Below are positions 52,977-61,887 of a stretch of 64,000 bases of DNA, in pieces. The notes under the pieces were generated by a model, which had not been told where the DNA came from, made no database searches, and saw only the letters and a program-made list of their open reading frames with translations. Source of the stretch: CAVYWD01 sp963772225 (GTDB lineage: Bacteria > Myxococcota > Myxococcia > Myxococcales > UBA5297); NCBI GenBank assembly GCA_963772225.1, contig CAVYWD010000004.1, positions 1 to 64,000 on the forward strand, read 5' to 3'. The translations under genes and the position numbers were made by a program. Each line of letters opens with the position of its first letter. Within the stretch, counting starts at the first letter, position 1.

Positions 52977-53909
52977 TCAGGTGACGACCGTGAGGAACGT
53001 CTCGTGGAGCTTGCGCTGCGGGAAATCGAGGCCTCCTTGAGCGAGCCCCTCCCAGGTCCAGGCCACCGGGTCGAAGTCGGGGTAGGGCTGGGTGCCGCCG
53101 CTGTAGGTCTCGAATCGATTGCCCGAGGGGTCCCAGGCGTAGATGGTGGTGCCGCGGGTGATGCCGTGGCGGGTCGGGCCGATGTCCACCTTCACGTGGT
53201 TCATGGACATGATGTCGCCCGCGCGCAGGACCTTCTCCCAGCTCTCCAGTAGGAAGGAGACGTGGTGCAGCTTGCCGGGCTCCGGGTGCTCGACGAAGGC
53301 CACGTCGTGCGACTTGTGCGAGCAGGACAGCCACAGCGCGCCCTTGGTCTTGCCGTCGGGGAGCGTCACGTACTCGGTGAGCCAGAAGCCCAGGACCTGG
53401 GTGAAGATGTCCATCGCCTTGTTGACGTTCGGTCCGTAGAGGAGCGCGTGGTCCATGCGCAAGGGCGCGATGCCGCGCTCGGCCTCGGCCGACCAGGGCA
53501 CGGGGTTCGGCTCGGCGAGCTTGTTGCCGACCTTCTTCTTCTCGGCGTAGAGCTCGATGAGGTGCCCGGTGGGGAGCTCGAAGCGCACCCGCTCACCGGT
53601 CTCGAGCAACTCCCCGGGCTTCACCCGCTCGGTCTTGACGCCGTAATCGTGCAGCTTCGATTCGAAGCTGTCGAGGTCGGCCTTGCTCGCCACCTTGAAG
53701 GCGAAGAAGTCAATTCCGGCCCGGTCTGCCTGCCGCAGAATGAGGCTGTTGTGGTCGCGCTCGTCCCAGGTCTTGTAATAGACGCGGCCCTGCTTGTCGC
53801 GGCCGGTCTCCACCAGGCCCAGCACGTCGCCGTAGAACTTCGTGGCCGCATCGAGATCCATCACTCGGATCTGCGCGTGGCCCGGTCGCAATACGCCCGT
53901 CATCGCCAT
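52977..53909 (-). CDS. dmpB: Catechol 2,3-dioxygenase (extradiol)
   Basis: 310 residues, two-domain vicinal-oxygen-chelate fold. Iron ligands are His154 (RMDHALLYG), His216 (KLHHVSFLLE) and Glu267 (NRFETYSGG); further active-site residues sit in MSMNHVKVDIGPTRHGITRG. It cleaves catechol to 2-hydroxymuconic semialdehyde. AAGGAG precedes the ATG by 6 bases. It is the first gene of the degradation block and is divergent from a LysR regulator. Confidence 0.97.
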   Translation of the reverse strand: MAMTGVLRPGHAQIRVMDLDAATKFYGDVLGLVETGRDKQGRVYYKTWDERDHNSLILRQADRAGIDFFAFKVASKADLDSFESKLHDYGVKTERVKPGELLETGERVRFELPTGHLIELYAEKKKVGNKLAEPNPVPWSAEAERGIAPLRMDHALLYGPNVNKAMDIFTQVLGFWLTEYVTLPDGKTKGALWLSCSHKSHDVAFVEHPEPGKLHHVSFLLESWEKVLRAGDIMSMNHVKVDIGPTRHGITRGTTIYAWDPSGNRFETYSGGTQPYPDFDPVAWTWEGLAQGGLDFPQRKLHETFLTVVT

Positions 53910-53942
53910 GGTCGGCTCCTTTGGTCATTGAGGCGGTTCGCC

Positions 53943-53957
53943 CTTCCGAATCGGAAG
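53943..53957. promoter_or_regulatory. CTTCCGA-A-TCGGAAG palindrome upstream of dmpB
   Basis: Perfect 7-bp arms around one central base, about 34 bp before the dmpB start. The position suits an operator or activator site at the dmpB promoter. No sigma-54 promoter was found in this region. Confidence 0.45.
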
Positions 53958-54289
53958 ACTGTGGGCTTGTCGGAGCCGACCCTCTCGCGCGCTCGGCGGC
54001 GGGCGAAAGTCGGCCTCGCCCCGCGCCCCCGATGCGCCTCTCTTGCGGACCCTTTGCCGGGTGCCGCGGCTGCCGTGCTGCCCCCCGACCGAAGCCTCCG
54101 GAGCCAGCGGCGACGCCTGCCCGCGCTGAGCGCGGGCCTTGCTACCCTGAAGCGCGTCACGGTGCTGCCGCATCGCCGGACTCCTCCTGCGGCCCGCGCG
54201 GAAGACCCGCGGGGCCGGGGTGAGGCTCGATCGCATTGGCAAGGCTATTGAGATCGGCCCCTACCGTCCAATACCGTTATTGACGCTCA

Positions 54290-54310
54290 GCCATACCCAG
54301 ACGGTATGGC
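54290..54310. promoter_or_regulatory. LysR-type operator, GCCATACC-N5-GGTATGGC
   Basis: Perfect 8-bp arms enclosing ATAC-N7-GTAT, the core recognised by CatM/BenM-type LysR regulators of aromatic catabolism. It ends 17 bp before the regulator's start codon, suiting autoregulation. Confidence 0.7.
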
Positions 54311-54327
54311 CAACTGCGAGGTCTCCC

Positions 54328-55221
54328 ATGGAGTTGCGCCACCTGAAGAGCTTCATCGTCGTCGCCCAGGAGCAGAGCATCGGCCGCGCAGCGGCTCGCC
54401 TGCACATCTCCCAGCCGCCGCTGACCCGCCAGATCCACCAGCTCGAGGAGGGCGTCGGGGCGCAGCTGCTCCTGCGGACTCCGCGGGGGGTGCGGCTCAC
54501 CGAGGCCGGGCAGCTATTTCTCGAGGAGGCTCGCAACATCCTCGCGCTGACGAGCCTCGCGTCGGAGCGCACCCGCAAGGCCGGCGAGGGCAAGCTCGGG
54601 CGCATCGACATCGGTATCTTCGGCTCGGCCATCCTCGGCACCATCCCCAAGATGTTGCATGCCTATCGCCGGGCCTATCCCGAGGTGAAGATCGTCCTGC
54701 ACAGCATGACCAAGGGCGAGCAGATCGCCGCGCTCCGCGAGCGGCGCCTCAACGTCGGCTTCAACCGCCTCCTGGAGCAGGCTCCGGACATCACCGCCGA
54801 GGTCATCGCCATGGAGCGCATCTACCTCGCGGTGAATCGCAGCAATCCGCTCTCCAAGCAGAAGGAGATCCCCTGGCGGGCGCTCGCCGAGCACCCGCTC
54901 GTCCTCTTTCCGAGCGGGTCGCGCCCCAACTTCATCGACTGGGTCCTGGACGTGTGTCGAAAGGAGGGCTTCCGGCCGCACGTCGAGCAGGAGGTCGGGG
55001 ACGCGATCAACGGCGTGGCCTTGGCGGCGAGCGGCTTCGGTCTCTGCCTCGTTCCGGAGTCGGCCATCAACCTGCGGATCCCCGGCGTCATCTACCGGCC
55101 TCTCAAGCGAAACCCGCCGCCGGAGGTGGACCTGAGCTGCATCTACCGGAGCGACGATGAGTCGCCCATCCTGCGTTCCTTTTTGGACATCGCCCGGGCC
55201 GTCCGGCCGGCGCGCGAATAG
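54328..55221 (+). CDS. LysR-family transcriptional regulator (CatM/BenM-like)
   Basis: 297 residues. The N-terminal winged helix-turn-helix MELRHLKSFIVVAQEQSIGRAAARLHISQPPLTRQIHQLEE is characteristic, and a periplasmic-binding-like effector domain follows (IDIGIFGSAILGTIPKMLHAYRRAYPEVKIVL). The ATG at 54328 gives the standard start. The ATAC-N7-GTAT box in its promoter, and its position divergent from dmpB, suggest control of the catechol genes by an aromatic acid. The true effector is unknown. Confidence 0.92.
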   Translation: MELRHLKSFIVVAQEQSIGRAAARLHISQPPLTRQIHQLEEGVGAQLLLRTPRGVRLTEAGQLFLEEARNILALTSLASERTRKAGEGKLGRIDIGIFGSAILGTIPKMLHAYRRAYPEVKIVLHSMTKGEQIAALRERRLNVGFNRLLEQAPDITAEVIAMERIYLAVNRSNPLSKQKEIPWRALAEHPLVLFPSGSRPNFIDWVLDVCRKEGFRPHVEQEVGDAINGVALAASGFGLCLVPESAINLRIPGVIYRPLKRNPPPEVDLSCIYRSDDESPILRSFLDIARAVRPARE

Positions 55222-55351
55222 CGGAGCAGCAGGGCGGTCGCTCGGCGGCTGTTTTGCCGGCGCGCCCTTGGGCCCATGGGCTCTTTGGGGGCTGTATACT
55301 CCGCCGCCAGCGCTCGCCCCGATGCCGGCTGGGCTCGCGCGAGGAGGAGCG

Positions 55352-55882
55352 ATGAGCAAGGCGACCGTGGCGGTGCGCGCCATCAAGGTGACGGTGCCGC
55401 TCCAACCGGAGGATCTCCCGCGGGAGGGCGTGCCGATGGATGGCCCCATCGGCGATGTGGAATGGTCCATCGCCCTCGAGGGCGGGGCGCTTCAGCTCGC
55501 GGCCCGATTCAACGGGAAGAACTACCGGCGGATGCTCAAGACCATCGACGCCAATGGCGCAAACGTCTCGGTCGTGCTGCAGGGGACGCTCAAGGCCGCC
55601 GCGGTTGGCCAGCCGCTCGTGTTGGACAGCGCGGGCTTTCAGGTCATCGTCAAGTCTCCCAAGCCCGAAGCCGCGCCGGCCGCCGCGGCGCCTTCTTCGG
55701 AGCCGGTCGCGCCGGTCGCCGCGGCGACCGCTGTCGTCGAGCCAATCCGGGCTGCGCCAGTGGCGGCTGCCAAGGAAGTGGCCCCGGAGAAACCTCCCGC
55801 CGCCTCCGTGCCTCTGCCGGGGACGGCCCTCCCGGGACGGCGGATCTACGTGCCGCAGGCGCAGGTGACGCGGCGCCGATAG
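55352..55882 (+). CDS. Hypothetical protein with Ala/Pro-rich C-terminus
   Basis: 176 residues, preceded by GAGGAGGAG. The first 105 residues look like a folded domain (AIKVTVPLQPEDLPREG, GALQLAARFNGKNYRRMLKTIDANGANVSVVLQGTL). Residues 110-160 are a low-complexity PAPAAAAPSSEPVAPVAAA linker, and the end is basic (GRRIYVPQAQVTRRR). No signal peptide. I do not recognise a family; nucleic-acid binding is possible from the basic tail but unsupported. Confidence 0.68.
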   Translation: MSKATVAVRAIKVTVPLQPEDLPREGVPMDGPIGDVEWSIALEGGALQLAARFNGKNYRRMLKTIDANGANVSVVLQGTLKAAAVGQPLVLDSAGFQVIVKSPKPEAAPAAAAPSSEPVAPVAAATAVVEPIRAAPVAAAKEVAPEKPPAASVPLPGTALPGRRIYVPQAQVTRRR

Positions 55883-56300
55883 GCCCCTCTCGGGCGAATG
55901 CGCGGGCCGCGCGAAAAGCGCCCCGCGCCGCGGCGAACGGACCAGGTCCGCCGCGGGCGGGCGCCTCGCCGATGGCTTCGCTGGCTTGCCCGTCCGAGCG
56001 AAGGCGGCGAACGACGACTGAACAGCAACGGGGCGGCCATGTTCCCGCCCGAGGCACGCTCAACATCTTCCTCGAAGACTTGCGCCTTAGGAACTGCGTC
56101 ACGTTGTCGCAGGCAATTTCGCGCCGTCGCCCGGCGGGGCGGGATTTCGGCGAGCGTTTGAGAAAGAAGTATCCCTCGTCGACGCCCGAGCTCGCCTGAT
56201 TGACGGGCGTGGGCCCGGGCGGTGTAACCTGCGCCCTTCGTTTCATTCATGGGTCCGATCGCGCGAGGTCAGCGGCGCTGCCGCCGATGGGGAGGAAGCC
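55883..56300. other. Gene-free interval
   Basis: About 418 bp with no recognisable gene, repeat or operator. Frames here are open because of high GC and do not resemble any family. Confidence 0.4.
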
Positions 56301-56954
56301 ATGAGAACGCCCGCCGCCGCGCTGCTGCTCGCGCTCGCTTCCTGTGCCAAGTCGGGCGAGCCCGTTTCCGCGCCGAGCGCGTCCGAGACCTGGGCGGCTG
56401 CCCCCGCGCCGGAGCCCTCCCAGGGCTGGCTGCGAGACGCCCGCGCGCTGCTCGCCAATGAGAAAGCGGTCGCGGGCTTCGCGGCTTACCGGCGGGAGAT
56501 GGCGCCGCATGCCAAGCAAGCCGTGGAAATCTTCTCCGCCGCGCGCAAGCGAGCGAGCGGCGCGAAGAAGCTCGGCGAGGCCGGCAAGGACGACCCTCGC
56601 GCGGCGGCCTACAACAAGCTAAGCGAGGCCGCGCTGGCTAAGGCCGGGCTCACCGCGGCCGAGATGAGGATTCTCAACTCCGCGCTCTCGAGCTACACCG
56701 GCAAGCTCTCGATGGTGCGCGAGGCCGAGCGCCAGAAGGCCGACCTGGACGAGAAGCGGGCCGCGGGCGCAAGGCCGGGCCTGGGCGACGAGCTCGCGGT
56801 GAAGGTGGCTGCCGACGCGGCGGCGAGATTCAAGCCGGCGCAGGAGGAGTTCGTCCGGCTCTACGGGCAGACGGCCCTGGACGTCGTCACCCGCCACGCG
56901 GACGAGCTCATGGCGGCGCAGGACGCGACGCTCAAGGGCATGCTCCAGAAGTGA
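56301..56954 (+). CDS. Helical lipoprotein
   Basis: 217 residues. MRTPAAALLLALASC gives a lipobox at Cys15. The mature part is almost wholly helical and charged (QAVEIFSAARKRASGAKKLGEAG, MVREAERQKADLDEKRAAGARPG, AARFKPAQEEFVRLYGQ), suggesting a coiled bundle. No family recognised. It precedes a DsbA-like lipoprotein by 77 bp and may share its promoter. Confidence 0.72.
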   Translation: MRTPAAALLLALASCAKSGEPVSAPSASETWAAAPAPEPSQGWLRDARALLANEKAVAGFAAYRREMAPHAKQAVEIFSAARKRASGAKKLGEAGKDDPRAAAYNKLSEAALAKAGLTAAEMRILNSALSSYTGKLSMVREAERQKADLDEKRAAGARPGLGDELAVKVAADAAARFKPAQEEFVRLYGQTALDVVTRHADELMAAQDATLKGMLQK

Positions 56955-57031
56955 CGCCTCGCCCGCCCTTCGGCGCGGCCCGAGCAGACGAGCCTGCCCG
57001 GCCAGGGAAGGTCGCCTATGCTTGCCTCGCC

Positions 57032-57679
57032 ATGCGCCCAATCGCCATCGCCCTGGGGCTCCTTCTTCTCTCCTGCTCGAACGCTCCCGCTTCGCTCCCC
57101 GCCCAGATGCCGGTGCTGCTGGGCGACTCGCCGCAGCGTGGGCCCTCGGACGCGTGGGTGACCGTCGTCGAGTTCGCCGACTTCGAGTGCCCGTATTGCG
57201 GCGACGCGGAGGCGACGCTCGCCCAGCTCCTGGCCGAGTATCCGGCCGACGTGCGGCTCGTCTTCAAGCACTTCCCGCTCGCGTCGATTCACCCCTACGC
57301 CCGGTCGGCCGCCATCGCGGCAGAGTGCGCGGGCGAGCAGGGGCTCTTCTGGGAGATGCACGACCGCCTCTTCGCGAACCAGACGGCGCTCACGAGCGCG
57401 GACCTCGTCGCGTACGCCGCGGACCTCGGGCTGGACGTCGCCGCGTGGCAAATCTGCCTCTCGACGCCCGAGCCGGCCGCGCGCGTCGACGGCGACGCGT
57501 CGCTCGGAGAGCAGATGGGCGTTCGCGCGACGCCCACGTTCGTCATCAACGGCGTGCCGCTGGAGGGGGCCGCGCCGCTCGCGACGTTCGAGCAGCTCGT
57601 GGAGACCGCCCGCGCCAGGGCCGAGGCGAGTGGGATCTCCCGGGACCAGTACTACCAGCGCGCCGTGCTCGGCCAGTGA
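57032..57679 (+). CDS. DsbA-like thioredoxin-fold lipoprotein
   Basis: 215 residues. The N-terminal MRPIAIALGLLLLSC is a lipoprotein signal. The thioredoxin motif CPYC is at 53-56 in VEFADFECPYCGDAE, and the cis-proline loop is RATPTFVINGV. These are features of DsbA/DsbG-type periplasmic disulfide enzymes. The ATG at 57032 was chosen for the signal peptide. Its redox partner is not in the window. Confidence 0.88.
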   Translation: MRPIAIALGLLLLSCSNAPASLPAQMPVLLGDSPQRGPSDAWVTVVEFADFECPYCGDAEATLAQLLAEYPADVRLVFKHFPLASIHPYARSAAIAAECAGEQGLFWEMHDRLFANQTALTSADLVAYAADLGLDVAAWQICLSTPEPAARVDGDASLGEQMGVRATPTFVINGVPLEGAAPLATFEQLVETARARAEASGISRDQYYQRAVLGQ

Positions 57680-57968
57680 CGGGGGCGGGCCTCGCGAGCG
57701 CGCCGTCCGGCGGCGGCGCGTGCCGAGGGCTGCCCCGCGCGGGCTCTCTGGAAAGTTGCCGTCGCTGCACGCAGGCGTCGCAGGGCCCGCCTAGGTTGCG
57801 CAAAGCTCGAGGCGCATGCCGCCTCGGGGCTGCGCGCGCCCGCGGGCGCCCGCGCATTCTCAGAGGAGCGGGCGCGCGGTCGCCTTGGGCGGCGATTCTT
57901 TGCGTCCGGCGAGGGCCTTTCTCTTTTTGAGGCAGGCCCCGACTCCAAAAGAAAGAGATGGGCCAACC

Positions 57969-59081
57969 ATGCGAATGGCGTATGGAGTCTTCGGCTACGG
58001 CCGTGGCCACGCGACCCGGGCGCTCGCGGTCCTGCCCGAGCTGCAGGAGCGGCACGAAATCGTCGTCTTCGCCGGGGGCGACGCCTACGACGCGCTGTGC
58101 GGGCAATTCCCGGTCGTGCGAATTCCCACCTTGGGCTACGCCTACGGCGACTCCGGGCGCCGCTCGCTCGGTCGGACCCTGTCCCAAAACGCCGCTCGAT
58201 TCCGAGACGTGGTCTTCGGCGGAGAGGGCGTCCGGGAGGTGGAAACGCGCATGGCCGCCCTCGCGCCCGACGTGGCCGTCTGCGACGCCGAGCCTTGGAC
58301 GCACCACGCGGCGGCTCGGCTCGGCATTCCGCGCATCTCGTTCGACCATTACGGCGTCCTCGCGTGGTGTCGCCCGCCGCTCGGTGGCGCCGACCGCCTG
58401 CTGGTGCAGCGAGACGTCGCCACCTACCGGCTCCTCACCGGGCGGCCCGACCGCGTCCTCGTCTCGAGCTTCTTCGCCGCGCCGCCCGCCCGGCCCGGCG
58501 TCCGGGTCATCCCGCCGCTCTTGCGCGCCGAGGTCCACCGGGTCGCGCAGGCCAAGGGCGAGCACCTCCTCGTGTACCTGAACCGCGGGCGATTCCAGCT
58601 CACCCCCGAGATGGAAGAGACGCTCGCGAAGCTCCGGGTGCCGGTGGTGATCTACGGGGCCGAGCGGGTGGGGGACCACGGGAGCCTGAGCTTTCGGCCC
58701 CCGGCCAATCTCGCGTTCCTGGAGGACCTGGCTCGGGCGAAGGCCGTGATCAGCACCGCCGGCAACCAGCTCGTGGGCGAGGTCATGCACTTCGGCAAGG
58801 CGATGCTGGTCCTGCCCGAGAATACGGTCGAGCAGCGGGTCAACGCGCTCGCCCTGTCGCGGCTGGGCATCGGCGAGGCGTGCGACGCCCGCGACCTCTC
58901 GGCGGCGCGCCTGCGCCGCTTCCTGTCGAGAGCCGACGAGTACGGGGCGCGGGCGAAGGCGCTTCGGCGCGACGGGCGGCGCGAGGCGCTGAAAGCGCTG
59001 GAGGAGCTGGCCGGCGAGCTCGCTCGCGCGCGGCGGCCGCAGCCGGGGAACCTCATGCTCGGCGCGTGGAGGTTCGCGTGA
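57969..59081 (+). CDS. Glycosyltransferase-like protein (MJ1255/UDP-glycosyltransferase type)
   Basis: 370 residues. MRMAYGVFGYGRGHATRALAVLPEL and the C-terminal FLEDLARAKAVISTAGNQLVGEVMHFGKAMLVLP match the GT-B-like MJ1255/VC2487 family, where the second motif resembles the nucleotide-sugar donor site. The acceptor is unknown. It overlaps the radical SAM gene by 4 bases (GTGA), so the two and the following membrane gene form one operon. Confidence 0.82.
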   Translation: MRMAYGVFGYGRGHATRALAVLPELQERHEIVVFAGGDAYDALCGQFPVVRIPTLGYAYGDSGRRSLGRTLSQNAARFRDVVFGGEGVREVETRMAALAPDVAVCDAEPWTHHAAARLGIPRISFDHYGVLAWCRPPLGGADRLLVQRDVATYRLLTGRPDRVLVSSFFAAPPARPGVRVIPPLLRAEVHRVAQAKGEHLLVYLNRGRFQLTPEMEETLAKLRVPVVIYGAERVGDHGSLSFRPPANLAFLEDLARAKAVISTAGNQLVGEVMHFGKAMLVLPENTVEQRVNALALSRLGIGEACDARDLSAARLRRFLSRADEYGARAKALRRDGRREALKALEELAGELARARRPQPGNLMLGAWRFA

Positions 59082-60136
59082 GGGCCGCCCGATTCGCGCT
59101 GTCGGTGTTGAAGAATCGCGCCGGCGCCGTGCCGCGGCCTTCGTGGGCCACCTGGCTCGTGACCTACCGGTGCAACGCCCGCTGCCGCATGTGCGACTCG
59201 TGGCAGCTCGAGCCGGGCGAGGAGATGTCGGCCGAGAACGCGCGCCGGGTCTTCCGCGAGATAGGCCCGCTGGACGTGCTCCGGATGACGGGCGGGGAGC
59301 CGTTCCTGCGGCAGGACCTCGGAGAGCTCGCGCGCGCCGCGCTCGAGGAGTCCCGCCCGCGCGTCGTCCACGTCACGACCAACGGCTCATTCCCGAAGCG
59401 TGTGGAGGCGTTCGCCCAGGCCTTTCAGGCGCCCGAGCGCCTCCTTTTCCTCGTCTCGTTCGACGGAATGTCCGAGGTGCACGACCGGAATCGGGGCCCC
59501 AAGGTGTCGTTCGCCCTGGCGCTGGAGACGGTGCATCGGCTTCGAGCACAAAACATCAAGGTCGCCGCCAATCACACCGTCATCGACTCGCAATCGATGG
59601 CGGACGGCGCCGCGCTGCGGGCCGAGCTGGCGCGCTGCAACGTGGGCGTCCAATCGGTCCTCGCGTACGCCGGCTCCTCCATGTACAGCGCCCGGCTCCA
59701 GGGCAAGCGCGCCGACGCGCTGATTTCCTCGGCGGGCTTTCCGCTGCTGCCGGAAGTCCAGCGGGCCGAGGCCATCGACTTCGTGAAGGCGGAGCTGCTG
59801 CGCGCCCGCGAGCTCCCGTTTCCGGAGCGAATGGGGAAGCGCTACTACCTGCGCGGGCTGCTGGCGCGGCTCGAGCGCGATGAGCGCCCTCGCCCGAAGC
59901 CCCGATGCGTCGCGCTCCGAAGCCACCTTCGGCTGCTGCCCGACGGGCGCGTGCCGGTGTGCCAATTCAACACCGAAACGGTGGGGGACCTGGCGACGCA
60001 GCCGTTCGAGGAGGTCTGGCGCGGCGCCCGCTCCAAGAGCGCGAGGGCATGGGTGGACGCGTGCCCCGGGTGCTGGGCCGAGTGCGAGGTCATCCCCAAC
60101 GCCGTCTACTCGGCCGACCTGGCGCTGGTCGCATGA
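59078..60136 (+). CDS. Radical SAM protein with SPASM-like C-terminus
   Basis: 352 residues from a GTG overlapping the previous stop. The iron-sulfur motif CNARCRMC holds Cys32, Cys36 and Cys39, and RMTGGEPFLRQD is the GGE SAM-binding motif. The C-terminal cysteines (CQFNTETVGDLATQPFEEVW, CPGCWAEC) suit a second cluster domain as in SPASM enzymes. Such proteins modify peptides, sugars or lipids. With a glycosyltransferase-like and a VTT membrane neighbour, an envelope-lipid or glycan role is a reasonable guess. Confidence 0.88.
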   Translation: MRAARFALSVLKNRAGAVPRPSWATWLVTYRCNARCRMCDSWQLEPGEEMSAENARRVFREIGPLDVLRMTGGEPFLRQDLGELARAALEESRPRVVHVTTNGSFPKRVEAFAQAFQAPERLLFLVSFDGMSEVHDRNRGPKVSFALALETVHRLRAQNIKVAANHTVIDSQSMADGAALRAELARCNVGVQSVLAYAGSSMYSARLQGKRADALISSAGFPLLPEVQRAEAIDFVKAELLRARELPFPERMGKRYYLRGLLARLERDERPRPKPRCVALRSHLRLLPDGRVPVCQFNTETVGDLATQPFEEVWRGARSKSARAWVDACPGCWAECEVIPNAVYSADLALVA

Positions 60137-60885
60137 GCTCGCGAACGGGCTCGCTCGCGGCGAGGGTCTTGGGGCTCGCGGCGCTCCTGGGCACGGCGGC
60201 GGTGCTGCTGAGCCAGCGCGGGGCCAGCGGAGTCGTGACCCGGCTCGCGGACGAGGTGCGCCGGCTGGGCTGGGCCGCCGTCCCCGCCTACGCCTCGGCC
60301 TACCTCGCCGCGAGCCTCCTCATGTTGCCCGTGTCGCCGCTGACCGCGGGGGCGGGCTATCTCTTCGGTTGGGGGCCGGGCGCGGCCATCGGCGCGGTCG
60401 CGTCGGCCGCCGGGGCGGTGGCCAGCCTGGAGGTGGGGCGAACGCTCGGGCGGAGCTTCGCGGCGCGGCTCACGCGCGCGCTGCCTCGCTTCGAGGTGAT
60501 CTCCAAGGCGGTGGAGCGCCGGGGCTTCGAGGTGGTGGCTCTGCTGCGGGTGACGCCGCTCGTGCCCTTCCCGCTGCTCAACTACGTCCTGGGCCTCACG
60601 CGGCTCGAGGCGCGAAAGTTCGCGCTCGCCTCGCTCGTCGGCATGCTCCCGGGCAACGTCTTCTACGCGTACCTGGGTTCCCGCGCTGGGCGAATTGCCG
60701 AGGCGCTGGACTCGCCGCGAGCGCCCGGCGCCGGCGGGCTCGCCGCGGGCGCGGCGGTGGTGGGCCTGACGGCGCTGCTCGTGGGTCTTGCGGGCCGGCG
60801 GCTCGCCCAGGCGATTCGGCAGGCGGACGGCGAAGCCGCCGGTCCGCCGCCCGCGGAAAATGGGACGCAAGGTCTGGGTTCGTGA
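60133..60885 (+). CDS. VTT-domain (TVP38/DedA-like) membrane protein
   Basis: About 250 residues with several membrane helices. YLAASLLMLPVSPLTAGAGYLFGWGPGAAIGAV and VVALLRVTPLVPFPLLNYVLGLTRL are the VTT-family core, with GMLPGNVFYAYLGSRAG near the end. Related proteins move phospholipids or undecaprenyl phosphate across membranes. It overlaps the radical SAM gene (ATGA). Substrate unproven. Confidence 0.88.
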   Translation: MSSRTGSLAARVLGLAALLGTAAVLLSQRGASGVVTRLADEVRRLGWAAVPAYASAYLAASLLMLPVSPLTAGAGYLFGWGPGAAIGAVASAAGAVASLEVGRTLGRSFAARLTRALPRFEVISKAVERRGFEVVALLRVTPLVPFPLLNYVLGLTRLEARKFALASLVGMLPGNVFYAYLGSRAGRIAEALDSPRAPGAGGLAAGAAVVGLTALLVGLAGRRLAQAIRQADGEAAGPPPAENGTQGLGS

Positions 60886-60921
60886 CGGGAACCATTCACT
60901 CAAACGAGGAGGGCGAAGAAC

Positions 60922-61887
60922 ATGCAGCTTCGAATGACGACGTTCAATCTGGAGAACCTCTATAGCCGGTATTCCGCCCTCGACGCGCGCGCCGCGGGGG
61001 GCGACCTCGCGGTGCAGATGACGGGTGTGACCTCCATCGATTGGAAGGGCGCGCCGCTCGACAGGGCCACGACGCTCCTGCAGCGCAACAACACCGCCCG
61101 GGCCATCCTCGACTGCCGGCCGGACGTCCTCGCAGTCCAGGAGGTGGAGAATCTCTGGACCTTGCGCTGCTTCAACGACGAGTTTCTCGGCGGGACCTTC
61201 GACCGCCTGATTCTCCTGGAAGGAAACGACGGGCGCGGCATCGACGTGGGGCTGTGCCTTCGGTTTGGGTGCGCGGCGCAGGTGTCGGCCATTCGCACTC
61301 ATGTGGACGACGCGCTGCCGGGGAGGGAGCGCGTGAATCGATTCTACAGCGAATCGCGCGACGCTCTCGAGGTGGATGGGAACCTGTTCTCGCGCGATTG
61401 CCTCGAGGTCGACGTCGACGCGGGAAAGGCGAGGTTGACCTTCCTTGTCAATCATTTCAAAGCCCAAGACAGCTCGAAGGCGAGCAACGCCCTGCGCAAG
61501 GCGCAGGCCGCGCGCGTCGCTCAGCTCGTGGCCGAGGTGAAGTCGCGCCAGCGCCAGCCGGTCGTCTGCGGCGACCTGAACGAGGACTGGGTGTCGCCTG
61601 CGGGCGACCTCGCTCCGCTCAAAGACAGGGTCGGGAAGGAGCTGGCGGACCCGTTCGCGAGCGAGGACGGCGTCTGGACGCATTTCTACGAGGCGACGGG
61701 CGAGACGAGCCGGCTCGACTACATTCTGGTCGACTCGGGGCTTTCGACGTCGGCGCCTTCGATTCTCTCCAAAGGTATTTCGCTCAAATGCAGCGCGGCC
61801 GGCGAGCGCTATCCTACGGTGGGGTATTCTGGCACCGAGGCGAGCGACCATTGTCCGGTCAGCGTCGTGCTGGAGCTCGCGGATTGA
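60922..61887 (+). CDS. Endonuclease/exonuclease/phosphatase (EEP) family protein
   Basis: 321 residues with the EEP metal-site motifs TTFNLENL, DVLAVQEVENL, CGDLNEDW and a terminal ASDHCPVSVVLEL. The fold serves nucleases, phosphodiesterases and sphingomyelinases; no signal peptide is seen, favouring a cytoplasmic role. GAGGAGGG precedes the ATG. It starts 36 bp after the VTT gene and may belong to the same transcript. Confidence 0.85.
   Translation: MQLRMTTFNLENLYSRYSALDARAAGGDLAVQMTGVTSIDWKGAPLDRATTLLQRNNTARAILDCRPDVLAVQEVENLWTLRCFNDEFLGGTFDRLILLEGNDGRGIDVGLCLRFGCAAQVSAIRTHVDDALPGRERVNRFYSESRDALEVDGNLFSRDCLEVDVDAGKARLTFLVNHFKAQDSSKASNALRKAQAARVAQLVAEVKSRQRQPVVCGDLNEDWVSPAGDLAPLKDRVGKELADPFASEDGVWTHFYEATGETSRLDYILVDSGLSTSAPSILSKGISLKCSAAGERYPTVGYSGTEASDHCPVSVVLELAD

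Larger units (their letters stand above)
53910..54327. other. Divergent control region between dmpB and the LysR gene
   Basis: About 418 bp. It contains the palindrome near dmpB and the LysR-type box near the regulator. Between them I see no gene and no clear -35/-10 pair. Confidence 0.5.

Noticed and set aside
54236..54252. TGGCAAG-N4-TTGAG on the plus strand as a sigma-54 promoter for the LysR gene
   Set aside because: The -12 GC is missing and LysR genes rarely use sigma-54; the nearby ATAC-N7-GTAT box is the stronger signal.
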